The notes under the pieces: generated by a model
What the model saw: the letters and a program-made list of their open reading frames with translations, nothing else
Told to the model about the DNA's origin: nothing
The model's database searches: none
Shown: piece after piece, positions 34,469 to 45,010 of the stretch
Layout: every line of letters starts with the position of its first letter
How positions within the stretch are numbered: position 1 is the first letter of the stretch
Origin: Dactylosporangium sp040689395
Lineage (GTDB): Bacteria > Actinomycetota > Actinomycetes > Mycobacteriales > Micromonosporaceae
Direction of reading: 5' to 3'
Assembly: GCF_040689395.1 (NCBI RefSeq)
Contig: NZ_JBFAZX010000011.1
Location: forward strand, 148,444 to 212,443
Length of the DNA: 64,000 bases
Translations under genes and position numbers: made by a program

Positions 34469-35860
34469 TCATGCGATCCCCCGGGTGGCGCTGCCACCGC
34501 TCTGCACGCTGGCAGGGGCAAGGCCCAGGTTCTCGCGCAGGGTGCTGCCCTCGTACTCGGTGCGGAAGACGCCACGTTCCTGCAGCAGCGGCACCACCTT
34601 GTCGACGAAGGGATCCAGTCCGGCCGGGGTGATGTGCGGGACCAGGATGAAACCGTCGCTGGCGTCCTCCTGCACGTGATGATTGATCGCCGTCGCGATC
34701 GTGTCGGCCGAACCGATGAAGGACTGCCGGCCGGTCACCTCGACGATCAGCTCGCGGGCGGAGAGGTTCTTGGCCGCCGCGATCTCGCGCCACTGGTTGG
34801 CCAGGCCGATCGGGTCCTTGGCGAAGTTTCGGACGCTGGCCCGTCCCTGGGCGATCAACCCGTCGACGTCGCTGACGACCGGGTCGAAGCTCGGCAGCGG
34901 ACCGTCGGGATCGAAGCTGGACAGGTCGGTGTTCCAGAGCTGCTCGAGGAACGCGATCGCGGTCCGCGGCGAGACCTGCGCGAGTCGCACCTGCTGGGCG
35001 ATCTCGGCGGCCTCGGCGTCCGTATCGCCCAGCACGAAGGTCGCCGCGGGCAGGATCAGCAGCTGGTCCCAGGTGCGGCCGTACTTGGCCAGTCGGTTCT
35101 TCACGTCGGTGTAGAACGCCTGCCCGGCCTCGAGCTGCGTGCGGCTCGTGAAGATCGCGTCTGCCTGGGCGGCGGCGAACTCACGCCCCGCGTCGGAGTC
35201 GCCGGCCTGAAGGATCACCGGGCGGCCCTGCGGGCTGCGCGGCACGTTGAACTGCCCGGCGATGTCGAAGTGCGCATCCCGGTGGACGAAGCGTCCCGGT
35301 GCCGGGGTGGACAGGAAGCGGCCGGTCTCCTTGTCGGCGACGATCTCGTCCCCTCGCCACGAGTCCCACAGCTCGATCGCGGTCTGCAGGAACGTCTCGG
35401 CCCGCTCGTAACGCTGATCCTGGGGCAGGTAGCCGCCGCGACGGAAGTTCTCCCCCGTGAACGCGTCCCAGCTGGTGACCACGTTCCACGCCGCCCGGCC
35501 ATCGGAGAGCCAGTCCAGGCTGGCGAACTGCCGCGCCACCTCATAGGGCTCGTTGAACGTGGAGTTGATCGTTCCGGTCACCCCGATGTGCTCGGTGACC
35601 GCGGCGATCGCGGCCAGTACCGTGAAGGTGTCGGGCCGCCCGACGACGTCCAGGTCGTAGATCTTCCCGCCCTGTTCGCGCAGCCGCAGCCCCTCTGCCA
35701 GGAACAGGAAGTCGAACCTGCCCCGCTCGGCGGTCTGCGCGAAGTGCTTGAAGCTCTCGAACTCGATGTGGCTGCCGCCGGCCGGGTCACTCCACACGGT
35801 TATGTTGTTAACACCCGGGAAGTGGGCAGCCAGGTGGACCTGCTTGATCGGCTTGGACAT
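34469..35860 (-). CDS. NtaA/SnaA/DszA-type FMNH2-dependent monooxygenase (copy 2)
   Basis: A 463-residue enzyme of the NtaA/SnaA/DszA branch, marked by GRFDFLFLAEGLRLREQGG, NSTFNEPYEVARQFASLDWL and AAWNVVTSWD. These enzymes oxidise sulfones, sulfonates, aminopolycarboxylates or similar compounds with reduced flavin from a separate reductase. It is very similar along its whole length to the preceding gene, with the same length and the same blocks, so the two arose by tandem duplication. In a SAM-controlled operon, DszA-like or sulfone-directed activity is the natural inference. Confidence 0.92.
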   Translation of the reverse strand: MSKPIKQVHLAAHFPGVNNITVWSDPAGGSHIEFESFKHFAQTAERGRFDFLFLAEGLRLREQGGKIYDLDVVGRPDTFTVLAAIAAVTEHIGVTGTINSTFNEPYEVARQFASLDWLSDGRAAWNVVTSWDAFTGENFRRGGYLPQDQRYERAETFLQTAIELWDSWRGDEIVADKETGRFLSTPAPGRFVHRDAHFDIAGQFNVPRSPQGRPVILQAGDSDAGREFAAAQADAIFTSRTQLEAGQAFYTDVKNRLAKYGRTWDQLLILPAATFVLGDTDAEAAEIAQQVRLAQVSPRTAIAFLEQLWNTDLSSFDPDGPLPSFDPVVSDVDGLIAQGRASVRNFAKDPIGLANQWREIAAAKNLSARELIVEVTGRQSFIGSADTIATAINHHVQEDASDGFILVPHITPAGLDPFVDKVVPLLQERGVFRTEYEGSTLRENLGLAPASVQSGGSATRGIA

Positions 35861-35921
35861 GTCTACCTCTCAGGAGTGCTGGCCGCGAACCGTGTCGCGA
35901 CGCGGCGCGGCGTGCCGGGTG

Positions 35922-37313
35922 TCATGCGCTGATCCGGGTCGACGTGTGGGTCGCGGGCGCTGCCAGTGGCGTGAGGCCGAGGTGGTCACGCAGCGTCGTT
36001 CCCGCGTACTCAGTGCGGTAGACGCCGCGTTCCTGCAGCAGCGGGATCACCTTGTCGACGAAGGGGTCCAGGCCTGCCGGGACGACGTGGGCGCCGATGA
36101 TGAATCCGTCGCTGGCGTCCTGCTGGACGAACCGGTCGATCTGGTCGGCGACCGTGGCCGGCGAGCCGACGAAGATGTTGCGGGCGGTGACCTCGATGAT
36201 CAGTTCGCGGCTGGTCAGGTTCTCGGCTGCGGCCTTGGCGCGCCACTGGTTGGCCAGGCCGATGCGGTCCTTGGCGAACCGGCGGGCTCCGGCGTTGCCC
36301 CTGGCGATCAGGCCGTCGACGTCGCTGACCACCGGGTCGAACGCCGGCAGCGGCCCGTCGGGGTCGTGGTCGGACAGGTCGGTGTTCCACAGCTGTTCGA
36401 GAAACTTGATCGTGGTCGCAGGTGAGACCTGCGCCAGCCGCACCTCACGGGCAAGTTCGGCCGCCTCGGCGTCGGTGTCGCCCAGGACGAACCCGGTCGC
36501 CGGGAGAATCAGCAGGTCGTCTCGGCTGCGTCCGTACCTGGCGAGACGGTTCTTCACGTCGGTGTAGAACGCCCGTGCCTCGTCGTACTGCGAGTACTGG
36601 GAGAAGATCACGTCGGCGGACGACGCCGCGAACTCGCGCCCTTCGTCGGACTCGCCGGCCTGCAGGACCACGGGACGACCTTGCGGGCTGCGGGGCACGT
36701 TGAACTGGCCGCGGATGTCGAACTGCGCGTCGGCGTGCGCGAACGCCCCGGGCGTCGGCGTGGCGAGGAACTGCCCGGACGCCTTGTCGGCGAGGATCTC
36801 GTCGCCGCGCCAGGAGTCCCACAGTTCGCCCGCGGTCTGCAGGAATGCCTTCGCTCGCGCATAGCGCTGGTCCTGGGGCAGATAGCCGCCGCGGCGGAAG
36901 TTCTCCCCGGTGAACGCGTCCCAGCTGGTGACCACGTTCCACGCCGCTCGGCCGTCTGAGAGCCAGTCCAGGCTGGCGAACTGCCGGGCGAGCTCGTAGG
37001 GCTCGTTGAACGTGGAGTTGATCGTGCCGGCCAGGCCGATGCGCTCGGTCACGGCCGCCAGGGCGGCCAGCACGGTGAACGTGTCGGGCCGCCCGACGAT
37101 GTCCAGGTCGTAGATCTTCCCGCCCTGTTCACGCAGCCGCAGTCCCTCGGCCAGGAAGAAGAAGTCGAACTTGCCCCGCTCGGCCGTCTGGGCGACATGC
37201 CGGAACGAGTCGAACGCGATCTGGCTACCCGCGGCAGGTTCGCTCCACACGGTGGTGTTGTTGACACCGGGGAATCCCGCTGCCAGGTGCACCTGTTTCA
37301 GTGGCGTGCTCAT
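35922..37313 (-). CDS. NtaA/SnaA/DszA-type FMNH2-dependent monooxygenase (copy 1)
   Basis: A 463-residue paralogue of the next gene downstream. The N-terminal 160 residues agree at roughly four of five positions by eye, including RGGYLPQDQRY and NVVTSWDAFTGENF. Differences cluster in stretches that shape the substrate pocket in this family, so the copies may differ in substrate. It starts with ATG at 37313, only 18 bases after the first operon gene. Confidence 0.92.
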   Translation of the reverse strand: MSTPLKQVHLAAGFPGVNNTTVWSEPAAGSQIAFDSFRHVAQTAERGKFDFFFLAEGLRLREQGGKIYDLDIVGRPDTFTVLAALAAVTERIGLAGTINSTFNEPYELARQFASLDWLSDGRAAWNVVTSWDAFTGENFRRGGYLPQDQRYARAKAFLQTAGELWDSWRGDEILADKASGQFLATPTPGAFAHADAQFDIRGQFNVPRSPQGRPVVLQAGESDEGREFAASSADVIFSQYSQYDEARAFYTDVKNRLARYGRSRDDLLILPATGFVLGDTDAEAAELAREVRLAQVSPATTIKFLEQLWNTDLSDHDPDGPLPAFDPVVSDVDGLIARGNAGARRFAKDRIGLANQWRAKAAAENLTSRELIIEVTARNIFVGSPATVADQIDRFVQQDASDGFIIGAHVVPAGLDPFVDKVIPLLQERGVYRTEYAGTTLRDHLGLTPLAAPATHTSTRISA

Positions 37314-37331
37314 GGAGTGATCGCTGCCGGC

Positions 37332-38570
37332 TCAGGCCGCGGCGGCGGTGGTGGCGTATCGGTTGGCCGGGTGAGGCAGGCCGAGAAGCCCACGGAGGGT
37401 CGTTGCTTCGTAGGCGGTGCGGAAGGCGCCGCGGCGCTGCAGCTCGGGGACGAGCCCGTCAGTGATCTGGGCCAGGTCGTGCGGCACCGCGGCGGGGCGG
37501 AGGCGGAAGCCGCTGAGCCCGGCGGCCTGCCAGTCCAGCAGCAGGTCGGCCAGCTCGGCCGGGGTTCCGGTGAAGATCAGAGCGTCGCTGCCGTATTCGG
37601 CCCCGGCCCGCTCGTCCAACCGCTGCTTGCGGGCCACGGCCGCCTCGCGGCTGTCGTCCAGGAAGACGACGATGTCGCCGAAGACGTGGACCGTCTCGTC
37701 CGCGCGCGCGGCCGCCCGCTGCTCCGCACGGATCTCCGAAACGATCGCCGCCGCCTGTACGGCGTCGTGTGGCGTGACGAAACCGACGTCGGTGGAGCGG
37801 GCGATGAGCTGGTACGGGACCGTCGCGTGGCCCAGCGCGGTGACGATCGGCTGCCCCTGCGGAGGCCGCGGGGTGATCGAGGGGCCCTTCACGGAGAACC
37901 AGCGGCCCTGGAATTCGATGTAGTGCAGCTTGTCCCGGTCGATGAACCTGCCGGTGGCCACGTCACGGATCTCCGCGTCGTCCTCCCAGCTGTCCCAGAG
38001 CCGGCGCAGCACCTCGACATAGTCGGCGGCCTCGTCGAAGGCGTCGCGCAGCCACTGCTGCAATTCCGGAGTCTCGATGCCGGCCTGGATGTTGGCGTAG
38101 TCCTCGCGGCGCAGCGGTGGGATCTCGCGACGCCCGAAATGAGCGTTGGTGTCGGCGCGGGCGTCCAACTGCACCCGAACGCCGGCGCGGCCGGTGCTGG
38201 CGTAGTCGATCGTGGCGATCGCCTTGGACAGATGGAACGGCTCGGTGTGATTGACGGTCGCCGTCGGCACCAGACCGATGTGGCTCGTCACCGGCGCGAC
38301 GCGGGCCGCGATGAGCGTCGCGTCGAGGCGGCCACGGACCCGGTCGGCGCGCTCGTCCGGCTGCAGTGGATCGTCGGACTGCAACCGCAGCGCATCCTCG
38401 ATCGTGACGAAGTCGAGCAGACCGCGTTCGGCCTGCTGCACCTGTTCCACCCAGTACTTCGGCGTGAACAGGTCCAGCGGGCGGGCGTCGGGCTCACGCC
38501 ATGCGGCGGGGTGCCAGCCGACACCGTCCAAGGCGACGGCCAGACGTAGGAGATCGGACGAGTCAGACAT
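37332..38570 (-). CDS. luciferase-like monooxygenase, first gene of the SAM-controlled operon
   Basis: A 412-residue LLM-class enzyme, more distant from the other four. It begins LRLAVALDGVGWHPAAWREP, has FTPKYWVEQVQQAERGLLDF and the barrel segment STGRAGVRVQLDARADTNAH, and ends with a C-terminal ATTLRGLLGL block also present at the ends of the NtaA-type proteins (TTLRDHLGL). It is nearest the riboswitch leader: the ATG at 38570 lies about 310 bases from the predicted transcript start. Sulfonate or thioether oxygenation is inferred from the regulation only. Confidence 0.9.
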   Translation of the reverse strand: MSDSSDLLRLAVALDGVGWHPAAWREPDARPLDLFTPKYWVEQVQQAERGLLDFVTIEDALRLQSDDPLQPDERADRVRGRLDATLIAARVAPVTSHIGLVPTATVNHTEPFHLSKAIATIDYASTGRAGVRVQLDARADTNAHFGRREIPPLRREDYANIQAGIETPELQQWLRDAFDEAADYVEVLRRLWDSWEDDAEIRDVATGRFIDRDKLHYIEFQGRWFSVKGPSITPRPPQGQPIVTALGHATVPYQLIARSTDVGFVTPHDAVQAAAIVSEIRAEQRAAARADETVHVFGDIVVFLDDSREAAVARKQRLDERAGAEYGSDALIFTGTPAELADLLLDWQAAGLSGFRLRPAAVPHDLAQITDGLVPELQRRGAFRTAYEATTLRGLLGLPHPANRYATTAAAA

Positions 38571-38658
38571 GAGGTTCGCTTTCGTCGAGACGGACCAGAA
38601 ATGCGGTCAAGGACCGGTCGATGCCAGCAGGCCGCGCGCTCGTGGATGAGTTGGTGGA

Positions 38659-38734
38659 CTACCGAGTGCGGCGGACAACCAGCGGCGTGCGACACAACGA
38701 GGCGGCCACGCGATGCAGATCAATGTGCCGTCAT
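38659..38734 (-). other. broken cysteine-containing leader-peptide frame in the operon leader
   Basis: A frame with the codons for RHIDLHRVAASLCRTPLVVR ends at TAG (38661-38659). It closely follows the pattern of the short putative leader peptides (RHIDL-x-RV-x-S-x-LCR) found ahead of actinobacterial sulfur genes. A good ribosome site (GGAGGG) precedes an ATG at 38734, but that ATG is one frame off and reads only MTAH before a TGA. A one-base change between 38733 and 38727 would restore the peptide. Either the leader has decayed, translation starts at the internal GTG, or the base is a sequence error. Confidence 0.5.
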
Positions 38735-38765
38735 GAGCCTGCCCTCCACCTGGCGCACCACCGCA

Positions 38766-38882
38766 CGCCGCTCGCGCTTGCGGTACATGAGTGTCCGCCG
38801 GGTCGTCACCTGGAGCACCCCACCGCGACGGAGGGTTGCCGGCCAGCAAGCCAGGGCTTGACGCTGACACTCATAACCTGTT
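38766..38882 (-). ncRNA. SAM-IV-type riboswitch (S-adenosylmethionine sensor)
   Basis: Read on the minus strand, the leader contains in order TATGAGTG, AGCGTCAAGCC, GGCTTGCTGG, CCGGCAACCCTCC (38842-38830), GCGGTGGGGTGC (38826-38815), CAGGTGACGACC and, further on, CGCAAGCGCGAGCGG. This is nearly base-for-base the SAM-IV class known from Mycobacterium and Streptomyces, including the pairing of the 5' GGTTAT with the 3' ACGACC. It starts at the predicted transcription start and should shut off the five monooxygenase genes when SAM is plentiful. I see no classic terminator between it and the first gene, so control may act on translation or through the leader peptide. Confidence 0.88.
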
Positions 38883-38888
38883 CATGAC

Positions 38889-38916
38889 CTTATATGCGAC
38901 GCGAGATCTTGTCCAA
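38889..38916 (-). promoter_or_regulatory. promoter of the monooxygenase operon
   Basis: On the minus strand TTGGAC (38916-38911) and TATAAG (38894-38889) are spaced by 16 bases. Transcription would start near 38882, exactly at the 5' edge of the riboswitch, which supports both calls. Confidence 0.7.
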
Positions 38917-39108
38917 TGCCTATAGGAACACTAGGGAATCGCGGGCAATTCCCGGGTTGGCGGCGCCATGGCCCCCCCACGTGGGATTCCACCGCGACAC
39001 CACACCCGACCCGGCACACGTCGCGCTCCCGCCGGCCGCCGCGTCGGGCGGTGCGGTCCGCGCCTACGTCGCCGGCGACGGCAAGCCGCTGCTCGACCTG
39101 CTCGTGAC

Positions 39109-39439
39109 GACGAGCTGTGCCGGCGCATCCAGGCCACCTACGACGCCAACTACCGCGTCTACGGGACCCACAAATATCCGTCCCTCCGCTACACCCGTGA
39201 GGTTGAACTCGCCGGCGCCCAACTGTCCGCCGGGACCGTCGGCGACTCCTACGACAACGCCCTCGCCGAGACCGTGATCGGCCTCTACAAGACCGAACTC
39301 GTTGCCAGACAAGGACCCTGGCACACCCAGACCAGCCAGAATTGCCACACTCGAATGGGTCGACTGGTACAACCACCGCCGGCTCCACGAAGCCTGCGAC
39401 TACCGCCCACCCGCCGAGTACGAGGCCCTCTACCACCCC
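39109..39439 (+). pseudogene. IS3-family transposase (OrfB, integrase core) fragment
   Basis: IQATYDANYRVYGTHK, then TVGDSYDNALAETVIGLYKT with the second aspartate and the glutamate region of the DDE triad, and after a frameshift LEWVDWYNHRRLHEACDYRP and PAEYEALYH. This is the C-terminal half of an IS3-type OrfB. About 60 residues are missing between the first two blocks. It cannot encode an active enzyme. Confidence 0.75.
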
Positions 39440-39511
39440 AACCAGCTGACCGTCCTTCCAGACAGCCTGGGCAACCTGACCGCCCTCACCACCCTGTACC
39501 TGTCGCACAAA
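39440..39511 (+). pseudogene. leucine-rich-repeat fragment joined to the IS3 remnant
   Basis: Directly in frame after the OrfB end the sequence reads NQLTVLPDSLGNLTALTTLY, one and a half canonical bacterial leucine-rich repeats, then stops at 39533. The rest of the LRR gene is gone. The IS element probably inserted into, or recombined with, an LRR-protein gene. Confidence 0.5.
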
Positions 39512-39769
39512 ATGACGGCCTGGCATACCGAGTGAGGCCCCGTCCGCACGAGACAGGCCATTCCCGACAAGAACCCGTACGGCCGGAAGCGCAGAACACA
39601 GCCCGGAGGGCCAACAGCCGATCACGCACAGCCAGTCCGGCGTCGCGTACGCGGCCTCCTACGGAAGCGAGTACTGGTAAGCCACTAGCCACCCAGTCAC
39701 AAGATCGTCGACAGAGCCAGAAATGACGTCCGACCGACCTGCGTTGCTCGCACGCCTGAACAGGCCGCT

Positions 39770-39820
39770 CGCGGGCTGGCGGGTCACCCCGGAACCTCGG
39801 CGGTGACCCGCCAGCCCGCG
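39770..39820. terminator. 19-bp perfect stem-loop overlapping the histidine kinase stop
   Basis: CGCGGGCTGGCGGGTCACC at 39770-39788 and GGTGACCCGCCAGCCCGCG at 39802-39820 are perfectly complementary. The right arm encodes the last residues of the kinase and the left arm holds its stop and the following bases. Very stable; a terminator is the likely role. Confidence 0.7.
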
Positions 39821-40929
39821 CCGTCGTCGCGTTCACCGGCGATGAGCGTGCCACCGACCAACGCCAGCCGCTCGCGCATCCCGGTCAGTCCGTAACCCGA
39901 CGGGCCCTCCGCCCGCGGCGGCACCGGCACCGGACGGCCAGTGGCAACGTCCAGAGAGATCCGCTCGCCGGAGAAGTCCAGCGTCACCTCGACCGGCTGC
40001 CCCGGGGCATGCCTGGCCGCGTTCGTCAGGGCCTCGCGCAATGTCCGCACCAGCGGGACCGTCGACGCCGTCGACACCGTCCGCGGCTGCGATACCACCC
40101 GCAGGTCGATCGCGGTCTGGTGGTCCCGACCGAACGCGTCGACCAGATCCGCCACCGCCTCCGGCAGCGACGGCACGTCCCCGCGCAGGGCCGCCACCGC
40201 GTTGCGCGCCTCCATCAGGCCCTCCTCGGCCAACCGGTTCGACCGGCGCACCCGCTCCAGGGCGGCGGCCGTGTCACCCCGCTCGGATAGCAGCGCCTCG
40301 GCTACCTTCAGCTGCATGCCCAGCGCGCCGAGCGAATGCGCCAGCACGTCATGCATCTCGCGGGCGATACGGGCGCGCTCGTCCAGGGCCGCGGCTCGCG
40401 CCTTCTCCTGCTGGGCCAGTTCGGTCTGCCGGAGCAGCTCCTCCGCCTGGTCGGTGCGCAGTTCGTACTGGCGGCGGTGCAGGCCGAACAGCGTCACCAG
40501 CAGGATCAGGCCGGGATAGCCGATGGCGTCTGGCCAGGTATGCCCGGTGGTCAGAAAGGCGACGGCGCTACCCGCGACGACCAGCCCAACCAGCACCACG
40601 ATCGCGGTGCCGCTCGGCGAGGTCAGCGACGCGAACCGGCTGAGCACCACACAGATCATCACCAGCGCGGTCGCGTCGTCCGCGGCACCGACCACGAACA
40701 CCGGCAGCATCGCGCTCACCGCCAGGGCGGCGTTGGCGAGCCGCCGGTGCCACGGGTCGGCCACGATGAACGTCAGCCAGGCGAGCATCGCGACGGAGTA
40801 CACCGCCCAGACCCCGAGCGTGTCCTCGCGGGCGGTGAACAACGTGAAGAGCAGCACTGCCGTGCCGAGCAGCTGCACGACCAGCCAGCTCGGGGCCATA
40901 CGGTCCACGAAGTGCCATCGTGTGCTCAT
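39784..40929 (-). CDS. orphan two-component sensor histidine kinase (HisKA_3/NarL type)
   Basis: A 381-residue kinase with about six membrane helices in the first 150 residues, a short coiled linker, and the HisKA_3 motif ERARIAREMHDVLAHSLG with the phosphorylated histidine at 193. The ATPase domain has REALTNAARHAPGQPVEV (N box) and GYGLTGMRERLALVGGTL (G box). The usual D-x-G metal and adenine box between them is replaced by LDVATGRPVPVPP, which may weaken ATP binding. No response-regulator gene is adjacent on either side: mobile-element scars lie on one side and an acyl-CoA dehydrogenase fragment on the other. ATG at 40929 is chosen by the first membrane helix. Confidence 0.85.
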   Translation of the reverse strand: MSTRWHFVDRMAPSWLVVQLLGTAVLLFTLFTAREDTLGVWAVYSVAMLAWLTFIVADPWHRRLANAALAVSAMLPVFVVGAADDATALVMICVVLSRFASLTSPSGTAIVVLVGLVVAGSAVAFLTTGHTWPDAIGYPGLILLVTLFGLHRRQYELRTDQAEELLRQTELAQQEKARAAALDERARIAREMHDVLAHSLGALGMQLKVAEALLSERGDTAAALERVRRSNRLAEEGLMEARNAVAALRGDVPSLPEAVADLVDAFGRDHQTAIDLRVVSQPRTVSTASTVPLVRTLREALTNAARHAPGQPVEVTLDFSGERISLDVATGRPVPVPPRAEGPSGYGLTGMRERLALVGGTLIAGERDDGAGWRVTAEVPG

Positions 40930-40982
40930 GCCGGAGAACTCTATTTCTTGTTGACCACTCGGTAGATCACGATCATCAGGTT

Positions 40983-41404
40983 CCGGAGCGGATCGTGTTC
41001 GACGACGTGCGCGTGCCCGCCGGCCGGGTCCTCGGACGGCCCAACCGCGGCATGCTCGTCGCCGGCGAGGTGTTCGCCCAAGGCCGCCTCGGCCTGGCCG
41101 CCTGCGCCGTCGGGCTGGCACAGGCCGCGCTCGGGCACGCCACCGCGTACGCCAAGAAGCGTCAGCAGTTCGGCCAGCCCGTGATCGCCTTCCAGGGCGT
41201 CGGGTTCCTGCTGGCCGACATGTCCACGCAGATCCAGGCCGCCCGGCAGCTGCTGCACCACGCGGCCCGGGAACGCGACGCCGGACACGACGTCACCGTC
41301 GTGGCCGCCCAGGCCAAGCTGTTCGCCACAGACACAGCTATGCGCGTCACCACCGACGCCGTCCAAGTGCTCGGCGCCTATGCCACCGCGACGCGGTCTG
41401 CGCC
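40983..41404 (+). pseudogene. acyl-CoA dehydrogenase C-terminal fragment
   Basis: The frame starts abruptly at PERIVFDDVRVPAGRVLG and continues with GLAACAVGLAQAALGHATAY, RQQFGQPVIAFQGVGFLLAD and AMRVTTDAVQVLGAYA. That is the last 140 residues of an acyl-CoA dehydrogenase up to just before the catalytic/FAD C-terminal segment. The N-terminal 230 residues and the last 40 are absent. An N-terminal piece of the same family lies at 46.4 kb on the other strand. Confidence 0.8.
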
Positions 41405-41473
41405 GACTGACCATGATTGTGTTACCCGCCAACGGCATCGACCCGCAACGACTCACCAAATATCGAAAGATCT

Positions 41474-43449
41474 TTAATGATTCGTTCCCTTCTCATCAGG
41501 TTCCCGCGCGGCGACCTCGAACAGGCGGGCGCCGAGGCTGACCTGGCTACCCACGTGGACGGCCACCGTGGTCACGGTGCCCTCGTGAGGCGCCTTGAGC
41601 GCCAGCTCCATCTTCATCGCCTCCATCACGCCCAGTACGTCGCCGGCCGCGACCGGGTCGCCGACGGCGACGCGCACGTCGAGCACGGTGCCGGGCATCG
41701 GTGCGGCGACGGTGCCGTCGCTGCGAGCGGCCGCACCGCCTGCTGCGCGGTCGGGCGGCACCAGGACCCAGCGCTGACCGCGCCAGGTCACCTCGGCACC
41801 GTGCCGCAGTGGCCGCACGAACACCGTGGTACGGCCGGTGCCCTCCATGTCGACGACCACGCGCGCAACGCTCTCAGCATCAGCCGTCGTGTCGACTGTC
41901 GTGTCCTCGAGCTCACGCAGCGACACCCCGTCGGCGATGTGCCGGTGCGGATCGACGAGCACCGGCCGGTCGAGCGGGACACGTACCGCAGCGGCATCGC
42001 CGGCGATACGAAACCCATCGGCAGCGAATGGCGAGCCGCTGTCCCGGCCGTGGGCGGCGGGGTGGGTGGCCAGGTGCCACGCGGCAGCCGCGCGGGCCGG
42101 GACCACGTCCGGGGCCTCGACATCGTGGTGGTCCAGCCACGCCGTGTCGATGGTCGCGTCGCGGAACTCGTCGGTCGCTAGCAGCGCTCGCAGGAAGCCG
42201 GTATTGGTGGTCAGCCCTAGGACCATGGTCTCGTCCAGCGCCGCGATCAGGCCACGGCGGGCGCTCTCCCGGTCGGGACCGTGCACGATCACCTTTGCCA
42301 GCATCGGGTCATACGAGGTGCTGACGACCTGGCCGGACTCCAGGGCGTGGTCGACCCGGGCCGCCTGGTGCGGCCAGCGGACGTGGGTGGCGGCGCCGGC
42401 CTGGGGCAGGAACCCGCCGAAGGCGTCCTCGGCGTAGACCCGGGCCTCGATCGCGTGGCCCTGGCTGCGAATCTGCTCCTGGGCGAACGGGAGCGGCTGC
42501 CCGTCGGCCACCTGCAGTTGCAGCTCCACCAGGTCCAGGCCGGTGATGGCCTCGGTGACGGGGTGCTCGACCTGGAGGCGGGTGTTCATCTCCAGGAAGT
42601 AGAACTCGTTGGTCGCGGTGTCGAGCAGGAACTCGACCGTGCCCGCGCCGACGTATCCGACCTGGCGGGCGAGATCGGCCGCGGCGGTGCACAGCCGCCC
42701 ACGCAGGTCGGCGTCGATGGTGGGGGCGGGTGCCTCCTCCAGCACCTTCTGGTGGCGGCGCTGGGTCGAGCAGTCCCGCTCCCACAGGTGGAGCACGGTG
42801 CCGTGGGCGTCGCCCATGACCTGGACCTCGATGTGGCGGCCGGACTCGACGTACTTCTCCACCAGCAGGGTGTCGTCGCCGAAGGAGCTGGCGGCCTCGC
42901 GGCCGGCCGCGGCGACGGCCTCGGCGAAGTCCGCGGCGGAGTCGACCACGCGCATGCCCTTGCCGCCACCGCCGGCGGCGGCCTTGACCAGGATCGGGTA
43001 GGCGAAGGAGGCCGGGTCGTCGTCGAGGGCGTAGGCGGGCACGACGGGCACCCCGGCGGCGACCGCGACGCCGCGGGCGGCGTCCTTGCGGCCCATCAGC
43101 TCCATCACACGGGCGCTGGGGCCGGCCAGCGTGATGCCTTTGGCCTCCAGGGCGGCCGCGAACGCGGCCCGCTCGGAGAGGAATCCGTAGCCGGGATGGA
43201 CCGCATCGGCGCCGGTGGCGACCGCGGCGGCCACGACGGCGTCGATGTCGAGATAGCTCGGCACCGGTACGGCGACGTCGGCGGCCCGCACATGGGGTGC
43301 GAAGGCGTCGAGGTCGGTGTAGATGGCGATGGTGCGCAGGCCCAGTCGGTGTGCGGTGCGGAAGACCCGCAGGGCGATCTCGCCGCGGTTGGCGACCAGG
43401 ACCGACCGGATGGAGAGCGTGCCGGTGCAGACAGTCGTGGTCATGGTCA

Positions 43450-43450
<1 letters not shown>
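41474..43450 (-). CDS. accA1: acyl-CoA carboxylase alpha subunit (biotin carboxylase plus biotin carrier)
   Basis: A 658-residue enzyme. Residues 1-450 form the biotin carboxylase: LVANRGEIALRVFRTAHRLG, the ATP-grasp glycine loop KAAAGGGGKGMR and EMNTRLQVEHPVTE. The C-terminal 80 residues form the biotinyl domain with VMEAMKMEL, whose lysine carries biotin. It carboxylates biotin for the beta subunit encoded just upstream (TGATG overlap at 43450). Gene order and partners match the AccA1/AccD1 methylcrotonyl-CoA carboxylase locus of mycobacteria (leucine breakdown). The symbol is by that analogy. Confidence 0.92.
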
Positions 43451-45006
<1,556 letters not shown>

Positions 45007-45010
45007 CAGC

